From an uncultured bacterium (GTDB taxonomy: Bacteria; Cyanobacteriota; Vampirovibrionia; Gastranaerophilales; Gastranaerophilaceae), in NCBI GenBank assembly GCA_950022695.1, contig CATLLN010000001.1, positions 326,539 to 390,538 of the forward strand: a DNA stretch of 64,000 nt. The letters run 5' to 3'. The position numbers and the translations under genes were made by a program. This document shows positions 17,251 to 26,347 of the stretch, piece by piece. Numbering within the stretch: position 1 is the first letter of the stretch; each line of letters begins with the position of its first letter. Under the pieces are notes generated by a model. The model was not told the origin of the DNA. It was given only the letters and a program-made list of their open reading frames with translations, and ran no database searches.

Positions 17251-17599
17251 ATTTAATAATTTTTTTTATTGCCAGGATAACTTCCAATGCAGAAAATATT
17301 TGTTTATATGGTAATTTTACAATAAGACATACAATAGAAGTTATTATATTTTTACTGCAAAGTTCCTTACATTCGTGTTTTTTATCTGCAACAAATTGAA
17401 CAAAGCAATTTAAGCTATTTAATGATTTTGTTATTTTCCCGTGAGTTTTTTGGATACTTCTTTTCAATAACGGTTGATATTCTATAACACGAACATTTAT
17501 TTCTTTAACTTGGTTATTAAATTTTATAATTTTTGTTATAATCCAATTAGCAACGATTAGTTCTGCTAAAAATGTGATTGTAAAAAATAAGGTTAACAT
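17249..17599 (-). CDS. Hypothetical membrane protein, 116 residues
   Basis: An N-terminal membrane helix (FFTITFLAELIVANWIITKII) is followed by a basic helical region and a second hydrophobic stretch (IITSIVCLIVKLP) near residue 90. GAAAG is a weak ribosome binding site. It is transcribed away from murT. I do not recognise the family; the layout resembles the small membrane-plus-coil proteins of the YtxH/DUF948 cluster. Confidence 0.6.
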   Translation of the reverse strand: MLTLFFTITFLAELIVANWIITKIIKFNNQVKEINVRVIEYQPLLKRSIQKTHGKITKSLNSLNCFVQFVADKKHECKELCSKNIITSIVCLIVKLPYKQIFSALEVILAIKKIIK

Positions 17600-17684
17600 C
17601 TTTCAACTTTTCTTACTTTGTATTATATTAAATTTATAATATATTATTAAACAGCATTTTTGAATACGTCTAAAGGACTATTTT

Positions 17685-19025
17685 ATGAATAAAATCCGAT
17701 TTTATACAGCTTTAATATGTGCAAGGTTTGTTTATGCAGCAATAAGGCTTTTGAACAAATCTTCCGGAACTTCTTTTGTCGGAATGGTAACTCTTAAAGT
17801 TTGTCCGAGTTTTTTAAAGTATTGCAGAAATTATATTAGTAATGAAGCTGTTACAGTAACCGGAACAAACGGTAAATCAACAACTTCAGGTCTTATATCT
17901 CATATTTTTGAAGAAAGTAAATTTACTCTTGTGAATAATGTAAAAGGCGCTAATATGCTTACAGGTGTAGCTAATGCCTTTGCATTAAAAGTTTTGCCGT
18001 TTAAGAAATATGATTACGCTGTTATTGAATCTGATGAAGCTTATTTGACAAAGCTTTATGATGATTTTAATTCAGATATTCTTGTTGTAACAAATCTTTT
18101 TCGAGATCAGCTTGATAGGTATGGCGAACTTTCAACTACTGCAAGCTTTATTCAAAACGCTATTGATAAAAATAAAGAATTAAAACTGATTCTTAATGCA
18201 GATGATCCTTTGGTAACAAATTTTGGTAAGGGTAGAGAGGCTGTTTATTATGGCTTTGAAGAAGTAGAAATCTGTTCTAATGTTCACAGTGCATCATCAA
18301 ATGCTCCAACAGAAGTATTTAGTTGTTTGTGTGGGGAAGAACTTAAATATAATAAACAATTTTTTGCACAAGAAGGTCATTATTGTTGTGAACATTGCGG
18401 TTATAAACGTCCGGAACCGGATTATAAGGGTTATGTAAAAATCTATTCTGATTATTCAGAAATGAAGATTGTTGCACCAAATGGACATAATTATGAGTTT
18501 AGAGTTAATTTGGTTGGTTTATATAATGCTTATAACGCATTAGCATCTATCTGCTGCGGACTCGAAGCCGGTATTTCTTATGATGTTATTAAGAGTGCTG
18601 TATTTTCTTACAAATCAATATTTGGAAGAGCAGAAAGAAAAATTATAGACGGTCATGATACTTTGATTCAGCTTATTAAAAATCCGACAGGCGCAAGTGA
18701 AGTTTTGAAGACAGTTGATTTAAATTCTAATATAGTGATTGCGATAAACGATAATTATGCTGACGGCAGAGATATATCGTGGCTTTGGGATAGTGATTTT
18801 GAACAGTTGAAAAATGCCAAAAAACTTGTTATCACATCCGGTATTAGGGCAAAAGATATGGCTTTAAGGCTGAAATATGCAGGACTTTCGCAAGAAAGAA
18901 TTATTGTTGAAGAAGATGTAAAAAAAGCAATAGAGCTTGCCACAAAATCCGAAGATAAGGATGAAAAGGTTACTATTCTTCCGTCATACACGGCTTTATT
19001 AAAAATAAGTAAAATGAAATTTTAG
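17685..19025 (+). CDS. murT: Lipid II isoglutaminyl synthase subunit MurT
   Basis: 446 residues of the Mur ligase fold. It has an ATP site VTVTGTNGKSTTSG near residue 57, VVTNLFRDQLDRYGE, a four-Cys insert (CLCGEE and CCEHCGY, residues about 210-245), and the MurT-specific C-terminal domain with KNPTGASEVL and DGRDISWLWD. With GatD it amidates D-glutamate of lipid II to D-isoglutamine. GatD, which supplies ammonia and usually sits beside murT, is not next to it here; pdxJ follows instead. The catalytic and zinc-ribbon residues look intact. Confidence 0.9.
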   Translation: MNKIRFYTALICARFVYAAIRLLNKSSGTSFVGMVTLKVCPSFLKYCRNYISNEAVTVTGTNGKSTTSGLISHIFEESKFTLVNNVKGANMLTGVANAFALKVLPFKKYDYAVIESDEAYLTKLYDDFNSDILVVTNLFRDQLDRYGELSTTASFIQNAIDKNKELKLILNADDPLVTNFGKGREAVYYGFEEVEICSNVHSASSNAPTEVFSCLCGEELKYNKQFFAQEGHYCCEHCGYKRPEPDYKGYVKIYSDYSEMKIVAPNGHNYEFRVNLVGLYNAYNALASICCGLEAGISYDVIKSAVFSYKSIFGRAERKIIDGHDTLIQLIKNPTGASEVLKTVDLNSNIVIAINDNYADGRDISWLWDSDFEQLKNAKKLVITSGIRAKDMALRLKYAGLSQERIIVEEDVKKAIELATKSEDKDEKVTILPSYTALLKISKMKF

Positions 19026-19037
19026 AAAGGGTTAGAT

Positions 19038-19748
19038 ATGCTTTTAGGTGTAAATATAGATCACGTTGCAACATTAAGAAACGCAAGAGGTGGCTTGGAG
19101 CCGGATCCTATTCAGGCCGTTGAGGTTTGTGAAGCAAACGGTGCAGATTCAATCACTGCACACTTAAGAGAAGACAGACGTCATATCATGGATGCTGATG
19201 TAAAAATCCTTAAAAAAGTTGTTAAAACTAGATTAAATCTTGAGATGGCAGTAACAGATGAGATGCAAAAAATTGCTTTAGATATAAAACCTCATTCAGT
19301 GTGTCTTGTACCTGAAAAAAGAGAAGAAATTACAACTGAAGGCGGGCTTGATGTAGCATCTCAATTAAGTAAGATTACAAAATTTGTAACTCCGTTATTG
19401 GAGGCAGGGATTTTGGTAAGCGTATTTATCGACCCTACAGAAGAACAAATAAGGGCTGCAGCAAAATGCGGAGCTCAGTTTGTTGAACTTCATACTGGTC
19501 AGTATTCTATAGCTTACGGAACACCGGATGAGCATGAAGAATTTGACAAAATCCGTGAAGCTTCCCGTCTTGCCCATGCGCTTGGTTTAAAGGTTAATGC
19601 AGGTCACGGATTGAATTATAAAAATGTTCATAGAATGCGTCAGATTTTAGATTTAAATGAACTTAATATTGGTCATAGTATTATCTCGCGTGCTGTATTT
19701 ACAGGGCTTGCGCAGGCAGTAAGGGAAATGAAAGAATTGGTTAAATAA
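19038..19748 (+). CDS. pdxJ: Pyridoxine 5'-phosphate synthase
   Basis: 236 residues. VNIDHVATLRNARGG at the start, TAHLREDRRHI and NAGHGLNYKNV mark PdxJ, the TIM-barrel enzyme that joins 1-deoxyxylulose 5-phosphate with 3-amino-1-hydroxyacetone 1-phosphate. It has AAAGGG before the ATG. It lies 12 bases after murT and is coupled to a small zinc protein downstream. PdxJ implies the DXP-dependent vitamin B6 route, and a pdxA-type gene is present at 49136. Confidence 0.96.
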   Translation: MLLGVNIDHVATLRNARGGLEPDPIQAVEVCEANGADSITAHLREDRRHIMDADVKILKKVVKTRLNLEMAVTDEMQKIALDIKPHSVCLVPEKREEITTEGGLDVASQLSKITKFVTPLLEAGILVSVFIDPTEEQIRAAAKCGAQFVELHTGQYSIAYGTPDEHEEFDKIREASRLAHALGLKVNAGHGLNYKNVHRMRQILDLNELNIGHSIISRAVFTGLAQAVREMKELVK

Positions 19749-19749
19749 A

Positions 19750-20085
19750 ATGGAAAAATCAAAAGAAGAAATTATTGAAGAAATGCAAAAAGTTGTGGCA
19801 CAAATGGTTATTGATGATTTGGAAGATAATCCGGATTGCGCTAACGAATATTTTGAATGCGATTGCTGCGGTAAAAATAAATGTATTGCAGGTTCAATTC
19901 AATATGAGGATTATAGACTTTGCAATGATTGCGTACTGCTTGCTGAAACTGGTTTTGCACTGGGTAAATTTACACAAATTCAGCCTTTGATTGATGCGAT
20001 GGAGGATTCAAGGCTTGAAGAGGCCTGCAACTTTATCAAAGATGAAGAAGCTAGAAAACAAAAATTAGATGAAAATTTAAATTAA
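19750..20085 (+). CDS. Hypothetical zinc-binding protein, 111 residues
   Basis: Starts one base after the pdxJ stop, with no clear ribosome binding site of its own, so it depends on coupling. A helical N-terminus leads into a four-Cys site (CDCCGKNKC and CNDC, residues about 37-58), like a small treble-clef zinc finger. A helical acidic C-terminus follows. The position after pdxJ does not by itself give a role. A terminator closes the operon. Confidence 0.75.
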   Translation: MEKSKEEIIEEMQKVVAQMVIDDLEDNPDCANEYFECDCCGKNKCIAGSIQYEDYRLCNDCVLLAETGFALGKFTQIQPLIDAMEDSRLEEACNFIKDEEARKQKLDENLN

Positions 20086-20087
20086 AA

Positions 20088-20117
20088 AAAGAGGTTACAT
20101 ATTTATGTAACCTCTTT
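20088..20117. terminator. Terminator of the murT-pdxJ operon
   Basis: AAAGAGGTTACATA pairs perfectly with TATGTAACCTCTTT around a 2-base gap. Confidence 0.85.
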
Positions 20118-20154
20118 ATCATGAAGTTTCATGAAGCTGAAAATTACCTGTATC

Positions 20155-20184
20155 TTGACATATTCATGTGCCAAATGGTATCAT
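20155..20184 (+). promoter_or_regulatory. Promoter-like sequence before the decayed gene
   Basis: A perfect TTGACA (20155-20160) and TATCAT (20179-20184) stand 18 bases apart. About 135 bases follow before the first ATG of the decayed gene, and I see nothing else in that stretch. Confidence 0.45.
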
Positions 20185-20319
20185 AATTGAAAATTTGCAA
20201 ATTTCTTAAATTATCTCATTAATTGTGAAGTCCTAAAAAGAGCTTTTCCGCATAAAGTAAAACTGGTTGTTTAAACTGCTTAACAAATATATGGAATATA
20301 AATACTTCGTTGGAATCCA

Positions 20320-21328
20320 ATGCAAGCACAAAATTTACCGGAACTAGTTAATGATGTTAAAAAAGCTAAACGACTTCCGGATGTTCCAAATTTAAAGCCT
20401 GAGCAAAAACCAAATGTTTCTCACTATGAAGTATATCAAGAAAAAAATGGATTACACCATATTGAGGTTTTTGAAAATGGTGAGAAAAGATATTATGTTA
20501 CAAAAGATTCTATTGATGATATAGAAAAGCTTACTAAGAGCAGTGACCAAACTACAAGCTTGGGTACTCTTAGTAAGCCTAATAATATTATAAACGATGT
20601 TACTCCAAATATCAATCCTACCAATATAACAAAAGATATTCCTGTTGACTTAGAAAGGGCTCTTAAGCGCGCTACCCCAACTACTAGCTGGGACGTTCTT
20701 AAGAACCCTGATAATATTATAAACGATGTTACTCCAAATATCAATCCTACCAATATAATAAAAGATACTCCCGTTGGTACACAACCGGCTACAAACCGGC
20801 GCTCCAACAGGAGTATCTCCGGTACTATTCCTGCCGACCCGATCCACACTCGGGCGCACGAAATAGAACCTAATGGCATTATAAACGATGTTTCGTCAAA
20901 TCTCAACCCCGTACCAAATACTATAAATCCTGAATCACAACTGTTTAAGGTTCGTATTGAAAAAGCAGATTATCCTAATGCTTTTGGTATTCCGTTTGCA
21001 GATCCTTTGAAAAAACAAGAAGGAAAACCAACAGGTTTTGCTTCGCCTATTTCAAATAGCGGGCATATTTTTACACCAGAAGAGATAGGTAAAATGACCA
21101 CTCAGGAATTTACGCAAAACGAATCTATTATTAGCAAATTTTTTCCAGAAAAGATATTGGTGCAATGTCTACAAAAGAATATACAGATAATGTCAAATAA
21201 AGTCGATTGGAGCTCCTACAACAAGTGAACTTCATACTGCAGCTTCAACTGGAGACGGGGCAGTTTATGTCGAACCTTACATAAGAGCTGATGGCAAGCA
21301 GGTTAAAGACTATTATCGTTCAAGGTAA
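20320..21328 (+). pseudogene. Decayed repeat-containing hypothetical gene
   Basis: The frame from ATG 20320 gives a Pro/Asn-rich protein with a 43-residue repeat (core NIINDVTPNINPTNI) and runs through GHIFTPEEIGKMTTQEFTQN. It then turns into meaningless sequence and stops at 21228. A second frame carries DIGAMSTKEYTDN just beyond, echoing IGKMTTQEFTQN. A third frame continues to 21328 with APTTSELHTAASTGDGAVYV and PYIRADGKQVKDYYRSR, a typical C-terminal motif (PYxRxDGxxVxxYxR). At least two frameshifts are needed, so the gene is broken. No good ribosome binding site precedes the ATG. Function unknown. Confidence 0.65.
20582..20773 (+). repeat. Direct repeat inside the decayed gene
   Basis: About 60 bases beginning ATAATATTATAAACGATG occur at 20582 and again at 20711, 129 bases (43 codons) apart and nearly identical. 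A third, diverged unit (ATTATAAACGATGTTTCGTC) starts near 20878. Confidence 0.75.
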
Positions 21329-21364
21329 AAAAGAGGGCGGCGAATTAAAATTCGCCGCCCTCTC
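21327..21364. terminator. Terminator for the minus-strand gene at 21386
   Basis: GAGGGCGGCGAA (21333-21344) pairs with TTCGCCGCCCTC (21351-21362). On the minus strand it is followed by six T; on the plus strand the T tract is weak. Confidence 0.85.
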
Positions 21365-21385
21365 TTCTTATATAAAATTTATCAA

Positions 21386-21775
21386 TTAACTTAGTGCCAT
21401 TAAAGCTTTTACTGAACGTGCATTTTCTTTAACTTCTTCATCAAATCCTTCTGAAGATATTGTGCTTTCTAGAACTTTCATTGCTTCTTCTTTGTTTTCT
21501 AATGAAAGTAATTCATTGATTGTGCTCATTGCAACGATTGTTGACATATCATTGATGCCTTTTCCTCTGTTTGAAATGACTACATTTAAAGAATCGTGTT
21601 CATTTCTTTTTACTAAAGCTCGAGAAGTCATTTCTCTAACTTCGTCGATAGAAGAATTTGTTCCGATTTCTTCTAAAACTGCAACTGAATCAGGGCTTGG
21701 ATTAATTGTTAATGATTCAATAATGTTGCTTACTTTTGAAAAGTTTTTATTATTTTTAAACATATCTTTATTCAT
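21386..21775 (-). CDS. Hypothetical helical protein, 129 residues
   Basis: An all-helical, soluble protein whose repeated helices (SVAVLEEIGTNSSIDEVREM and MKVLESTISSEGFDEEVKEN) resemble a short HEAT-like solenoid. AAGGGGGAT precedes the ATG. It sits 10 bases after the gene at 21786-22310 and is probably co-transcribed with it. I do not recognise a family. Confidence 0.65.
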   Translation of the reverse strand: MNKDMFKNNKNFSKVSNIIESLTINPSPDSVAVLEEIGTNSSIDEVREMTSRALVKRNEHDSLNVVISNRGKGINDMSTIVAMSTINELLSLENKEEAMKVLESTISSEGFDEEVKENARSVKALMALS

Positions 21776-21785
21776 TTAATCCCCC

Positions 21786-22310
21786 TTATGCAACCATTAC
21801 CATATCTGCTTCAAGTGCTGATAATGCTTCACTAAACATTGGTTTTATTTCTGAAATAGGATCCATTTTTGACATTTTAGAGATTTCTCTTTCTCGTCCG
21901 TTTACAAAGAATGAAGAGATATCTCTAGATAGAATATCTTTAGCACCTTCTAAAGAAACTTCTTTTTGACCTAATTCATGGATTTTATTCCAAGTATTAA
22001 CGATTCCTTCTTTCATTTTGTTTCCAAGTGAAACAAGTGATTGGATTCCTTCGTAGAATCTGCTTCCGAAATCATTAATAGAACCTACAAATGTAGAATA
22101 AACTCTTTTTGAATGAGCTGTTAGGTTACCTGTAAAACTAATTTTATTTTCTTCTTTCTTTTTGCTTGATTCAAAAACATCTTCTGTCAAGATATTTTTT
22201 TGGAAATTTGATGCTGCAAAAGGATTAGAAGTTCTTGCAACATTTTGTTCTGTTACGCTCGTATTGAAGATACGATGGCTTAATTGATTAATTTTTTCAA
22301 TTGCTGACAT
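21786..22310 (-). CDS. Hypothetical protein with an NPF...FTGN N-terminal leader, 174 residues
   Basis: The first 60 residues are polar and contain TSNPFAASNFQKNILTEDVF and then KISFTGN. A similar short motif (VMFTGQ) stands in the N-terminus of the metallopeptidase at 28216. The rest is helical and amphipathic, with no signal peptide or membrane helix. GAAAGAGGT serves as ribosome binding site. The function is unknown. It forms a two-gene operon with the HEAT-like protein downstream. Confidence 0.65.
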   Translation of the reverse strand: MSAIEKINQLSHRIFNTSVTEQNVARTSNPFAASNFQKNILTEDVFESSKKKEENKISFTGNLTAHSKRVYSTFVGSINDFGSRFYEGIQSLVSLGNKMKEGIVNTWNKIHELGQKEVSLEGAKDILSRDISSFFVNGREREISKMSKMDPISEIKPMFSEALSALEADMVMVA

Positions 22311-22394
22311 ATATTAAACCTCTTTCTATATTATCCACTTTTCCAGTCTATCATAGTGCTTGAGATTTAAATCCACCTTTTGAATGATTTGTGT

Positions 22395-22400
22395 TAAAAT
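22395..22400 (+). promoter_or_regulatory. Putative -10 box of mazG, apparently leaderless
   Basis: TAAAAT is followed after exactly 6 bases by ATG 22407, the same spacing as at kdsA and pabBC. There is no ribosome binding site. No good -35 box is visible, so this is tentative. Confidence 0.35.
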
Positions 22401-22406
22401 ATGAAT

Positions 22407-23177
22407 ATGAAATATAAAAATTTGGAAGAATTAATAGCTGTAATCGCAAAATTAAGAGCACCTGATGGTTGCCCGTGGGACAGGGAACAAACCCACTCAT
22501 CTCTGCGTCCGAATATGCTTGAAGAAGCGTATGAGGCAGTTGATGCGATTGATGATAATGACATGGCACATTTAAGAGAAGAACTTGGAGATGTTCTTTT
22601 ACAAGTTGTTTTACATTCGCAGATAGCATCAGAAAACGGAGATTTTACAATTGAAGATGTTGCAAAAGAGTTAAAAGAAAAACTTATTCACCGTCATCCG
22701 CATGTATTTGGTTCTGCCAAAATCGGTTCGGCAGAAGATGTTAAAGATGCTTGGGACAAGCTCAAAGCGGAAGAAAAAACTGAAAGAAAATCTGCAATGG
22801 ATGGAATCTCAAGATGTCAGGCAGCTTTGATTTCGGCTCAAAAAATTTCCAAAAAAGCTGTAAAAACAGGGTTTGAATGGCCAAGTGAAGAGTCTTTATA
22901 TGAATGTATTATGTCTGAATTTGACGAATTTAAACAGGCAAAAGCAGAAGGTGATAAAGTTCATATGGAAGAAGAATTTGGTGATATTTTATTTGCAACG
23001 GTAAATCTGGCTCGTTGGAATAAAATTGATGCAGAACAAGCTTTGCTTAAGGCAAATAAAAAATTCGAAACAAGGTTTCGTAAGATGGAAGAACTTGCGA
23101 ATAAACCGTTGAACGAGTATTCATTTGAAGAATTTGATACTCTGTGGCGGCAGGCAAAAAAGGAATTGGCAAAATAA
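22407..23177 (+). CDS. mazG: Nucleoside triphosphate pyrophosphohydrolase MazG
   Basis: 256 residues with two MazG domains. The first has LRAPDGCPWDREQTHSSLRP and EEAYEAVDAI, with EELGDVLLQVVLHS. The second, at about 165-250, has EEFGDILFATVNLARW. It hydrolyses (d)NTPs to monophosphates. ATG 22407 or the in-frame ATG 22401 could be the start; I prefer 22407 from the -10 spacing. The stop overlaps the folE2 start as TAATG, so the pair is coupled. Confidence 0.92.
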   Translation: MKYKNLEELIAVIAKLRAPDGCPWDREQTHSSLRPNMLEEAYEAVDAIDDNDMAHLREELGDVLLQVVLHSQIASENGDFTIEDVAKELKEKLIHRHPHVFGSAKIGSAEDVKDAWDKLKAEEKTERKSAMDGISRCQAALISAQKISKKAVKTGFEWPSEESLYECIMSEFDEFKQAKAEGDKVHMEEEFGDILFATVNLARWNKIDAEQALLKANKKFETRFRKMEELANKPLNEYSFEEFDTLWRQAKKELAK

Positions 23178-23959
23178 TGAAAGATGTTCAAAATACACAA
23201 GATACAAGAAATGTTGATATTCAAAAAGTTGGCATAAAACATGTTGAGCTTCCGTTAACTATTCAGCGGAAAAATAAGTCTGATAAAGTTGTATATGCTA
23301 CAGCTCGTGTTTGTGTTTCTCTTCCCAGAGATTATAAAGGCACTCATATGAGTCGTTTTGTTGAAATTTTAAACGAGTGGAGACAGAAAAAACTTTTAGG
23401 TGTTGATATTAAAGGCTGTGTTGAAAAAATAGTACAAAACCTTCATGCTCAAAGTGGAGAACTTGAATTTAATTTTAAATATTTTTTGGATAAAGAAGCT
23501 CCGGTTACAAAGTTATCAGCTCCAATGTGTTATGATTGCTCATTTGAAGGACAAATGTCAGGTACTGATTACAAATTTATTCTTGGTGTAAAAGTTCCTG
23601 TAACAACTCTTTGTCCTTGTTCAAAAGAAATTTCCGAGTACGGAGCACATAACCAGCGTGCAATGATATCAGTTAAGGTTTCATATGATGAATCAGAACA
23701 CGTTTGGCTTGAAGATTTAATAGAACTTATTGAATCCTGTGCATCATGCCCGGTTCATCCTTTGTTGAAACGTCAGGATGAAAAGTATGTAACAGAAAAA
23801 GCTTGGGAAAATCCAAGATTTGTTGAAGATGTTTTGCGCGAAGTTGTAGTAAAACTTCGTAATCATTCAATCATAAAAGAGTTTGAAGTTGATTGCGAAG
23901 CTTTTGAAAGTATTCACAATCATTCGGCGTGGGCTTATCAACAAGAAGTAAATTATTAA
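23177..23959 (+). CDS. folE2: GTP cyclohydrolase IB (FolE2)
   Basis: 260 residues. VPVTTLCPCSKEISEYGAHN with QRAMISV is the FolE2 signature, including the metal-binding Cys. It makes dihydroneopterin triphosphate, the first step of folate (and queuosine) synthesis, and stands in for FolE. pabBC and pabA, also for folate, are at 52853-54978. ATG 23177 overlaps the mazG stop by one base. The 3' end overlaps the convergent gene by 4 bases. Confidence 0.94.
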   Translation: MKDVQNTQDTRNVDIQKVGIKHVELPLTIQRKNKSDKVVYATARVCVSLPRDYKGTHMSRFVEILNEWRQKKLLGVDIKGCVEKIVQNLHAQSGELEFNFKYFLDKEAPVTKLSAPMCYDCSFEGQMSGTDYKFILGVKVPVTTLCPCSKEISEYGAHNQRAMISVKVSYDESEHVWLEDLIELIESCASCPVHPLLKRQDEKYVTEKAWENPRFVEDVLREVVVKLRNHSIIKEFEVDCEAFESIHNHSAWAYQQEVNY

Positions 23960-24468
23960 TTAATAGGAATAGATACTCCGACATTTATACTGGTTGTGTT
24001 TGCATTGATTTTTGAAACATCGTATATTTGTCCTTCTAAAAATACGCTTGCTTTACCAACTTTTTGTGAAACTCCGGTAAAACAACCGACATTACAGTCT
24101 GCAGCACCTGTTTTGTAGTTTACTTTTGCTGCCGCATATGGTGTTGCATAAATATTTGTATTTTTACCGACAGGAGCTGTAACCGTGCAAGGCTGTACTC
24201 TGAATTGTACCGTTTGTGAGTTTTCGCCTAAATTGTTTCGTACACGAAATCCCCCTGATAATGCACTATCACCGTATGGAACTGAACCTTTTAAATCTAT
24301 AACAGCACTGGCAGGTTTACCGTCAAATGTTAAACCTATTCCGGTATAAACTCCGATATTTCCCCGACCTGTTTTGAAACTGTTATCAACACCTGCTGTT
24401 GTAAAATTTGTTCCGTCACATTGTTGAAAGCTTGATACTGTAACTTTGCTTGTTGGATTTATTGGCAT
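23956..24468 (-). CDS. Hypothetical beta-rich protein, 170 residues
   Basis: Alternating polar and apolar strands with Gly/Asn turns (GVYTGIGLTFDGKPASAVID and KASVFLEGQIYDV), ending in SINVGVSIPIN. This suggests an all-beta protein, possibly a small barrel. No clear signal peptide is seen, which argues against a classical outer-membrane porin. A GGGGAAA ribosome binding site precedes the ATG. Its stop overlaps the folE2 stop on the other strand. I do not recognise the family. Confidence 0.6.
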   Translation of the reverse strand: MPINPTSKVTVSSFQQCDGTNFTTAGVDNSFKTGRGNIGVYTGIGLTFDGKPASAVIDLKGSVPYGDSALSGGFRVRNNLGENSQTVQFRVQPCTVTAPVGKNTNIYATPYAAAKVNYKTGAADCNVGCFTGVSQKVGKASVFLEGQIYDVSKINANTTSINVGVSIPIN

Positions 24469-24538
24469 AAAATTTCCCCATAGTTATCCTCTATATATTA
24501 TAAAGTATTTCTATGGGGAAAAATTGCCTTTTGAAAAT

Positions 24539-26266
24539 TTATTCTGAAAGTAATTTATCAGCTAATTCTGTTTCCAGTCTGCCATTTAATGCTTTACTTA
24601 CTTTTTGAAGTTTTTTAGCGATAATTTCCATATTGTCTGTCCATACAAAATTATCCTGAACATATTTTTCAGCTTTATTAAAATCACCATCAATTTGAAT
24701 TCGAACAATTTCAGCAAGCATTTCTTTTGCGATTGGTACAACTTTATCAATATTTACAAAAATCTTTCCTTCTTTTGTAATTGTGTACGCGCCGCGTTCT
24801 GCGAAGTATTTGTTTTGCATTACTGTACGAACTCTGTGTGCTTGCGACATTGTAGGTTTTGATTTTAAGAAGTTATCCGCAATTGTTGTTACGATGATTT
24901 GAGTTCTTTGGTGAGGTGTATACATCCCAAGCTCCATTAGTAAGTCAACAAATGCTAGTGCACCCATATCAGCTTTGTTTTCTTCAATTATATTACGGTA
25001 TTTGCCAAGTTTTTCACTACCTTCTTTTGGTCCTAATGAGTGAGCGTTTTCGTGACCGATTGTAAACCAGTGGTCAGCTTCGTCAAGATAATATTTGTGT
25101 TGTGATTTATCTAAAATCGCATCAAGTCTTTCCTGAAGTTTCTTTTTGTCACTGATAAAACGGATTTGTCTGTGGTAAACATTACGTCTTCCTCCGCCGA
25201 TTGTTAGAGATAATTTATCTGAATTCGGAAGGTTTTCAGCTAAAGTAATACCACCTCTGTATTCGCCGACATCTCCGCCAGCCATAACCATATCGACATC
25301 AACCATTGTTTGTTCCGCATCGGCATCAGCTGAAATTGTTTGAGTGTATTCATTATTATAAGGCATATTTTCAGCTAAAGTCGGTAAGTATTGTTTTATT
25401 GCAAGAAGTGTTTTTGTACCTTCTTTGTTAACAATACCGACTCTGCCGCCTAGAAAATCTTTTGGAATCGGAGTGATTCCGTGTTCTTTTAATAAGTTTG
25501 ATAATTCTTCGTTTTCAACGATTGTTCCTGTCATTTCATCTTCGTAGTTTTCACGAGTAATTGTAAATTCAAGCGGAGTATCTTGAAGTGTTGCCCATTT
25601 CTTGTCAGCATATGCGTCAAGCATAGGATCAGCTGTTCTTAGAGCTTTTGCCTGTAATTTTAAATATTCGTTGAAATCTTCATTTGTAGAAAGCTCAGAT
25701 GCACGATTAAGTTCATATGCTGCTTTACTAAATTCATTACTAAAATAATCAATGTAATCGATTCCTGCAAGATCTTCTGCTGCTCGGATTACAACAGAAC
25801 GCTGGGTAAGGATTGCTTTTACTTCTTCAATTTTACCTTCTTTAAGCATTCTTATTAGAACTTTATGGAATTCTTCTTTTGATAAGTCCTCAGGATAAAC
25901 ACCTTTTCCTGGTTTTTCATCAATCCCTTTGATAAGTCTTATTGGATTTGACATTGTGTCAATGGCATTTACACCTTTTTGGGCATCAAAAAGAATTTTA
26001 GTTAATGCTGCCTGTTTGTTACCTTTTTGGGTTTCTTCTTCAAGAAATTCTTTGACGGCAAGATTATGTTTGCAATCTAACTGCATATTTATTTTTTCAA
26101 TAATTTCAGCAGCTTTGCAAAGATGTTTTAAAGCTTTTTTATCGCCTTGTTCAAGCGCTAAATATTCAGGCGCATCAGCCTTTAAAAATTTTTTTGTTAC
26201 TAAATAATCTTTGTGGGTGCGTTTTTCTAATTCTTTTTGCGATAAATTCAGTTCATATTGTGCCAT
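24539..26266 (-). CDS. M49-like (DPP III-like) zinc metallopeptidase, copy 1
   Basis: 575 residues. The zinc motif TIGHENAHSLGP lies near residue 405, and EENKADMGALAFVD about 20 residues later. Dipeptidyl peptidase III (M49) has HExxGH and then EECRAE at this spacing; relatives with HExxH-GLGP and EExKAD are known in bacteria, and this fits them. There is no signal peptide, so it is probably cytoplasmic. AAGGAGAG precedes the ATG. It is about half identical to its neighbour at 26348, so the two came from a tandem duplication. Substrate unknown. Confidence 0.75.
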   Translation of the reverse strand: MAQYELNLSQKELEKRTHKDYLVTKKFLKADAPEYLALEQGDKKALKHLCKAAEIIEKINMQLDCKHNLAVKEFLEEETQKGNKQAALTKILFDAQKGVNAIDTMSNPIRLIKGIDEKPGKGVYPEDLSKEEFHKVLIRMLKEGKIEEVKAILTQRSVVIRAAEDLAGIDYIDYFSNEFSKAAYELNRASELSTNEDFNEYLKLQAKALRTADPMLDAYADKKWATLQDTPLEFTITRENYEDEMTGTIVENEELSNLLKEHGITPIPKDFLGGRVGIVNKEGTKTLLAIKQYLPTLAENMPYNNEYTQTISADADAEQTMVDVDMVMAGGDVGEYRGGITLAENLPNSDKLSLTIGGGRRNVYHRQIRFISDKKKLQERLDAILDKSQHKYYLDEADHWFTIGHENAHSLGPKEGSEKLGKYRNIIEENKADMGALAFVDLLMELGMYTPHQRTQIIVTTIADNFLKSKPTMSQAHRVRTVMQNKYFAERGAYTITKEGKIFVNIDKVVPIAKEMLAEIVRIQIDGDFNKAEKYVQDNFVWTDNMEIIAKKLQKVSKALNGRLETELADKLLSE

Positions 26267-26347
26267 TATAAAGCTCTCCTTATTAATTTCTTTTATAATA
26301 ATTATATCATTATTATATAAAAAATCGCAATAGATTTATTTAAATGA

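Noticed and set aside
20493-20906. 137-codon minus-strand open frame opposite the decayed gene
   Set aside because: It mirrors the 43-residue repeat of the plus strand, and its protein is repetitive in the way expected of a shadow. It has no start signal.
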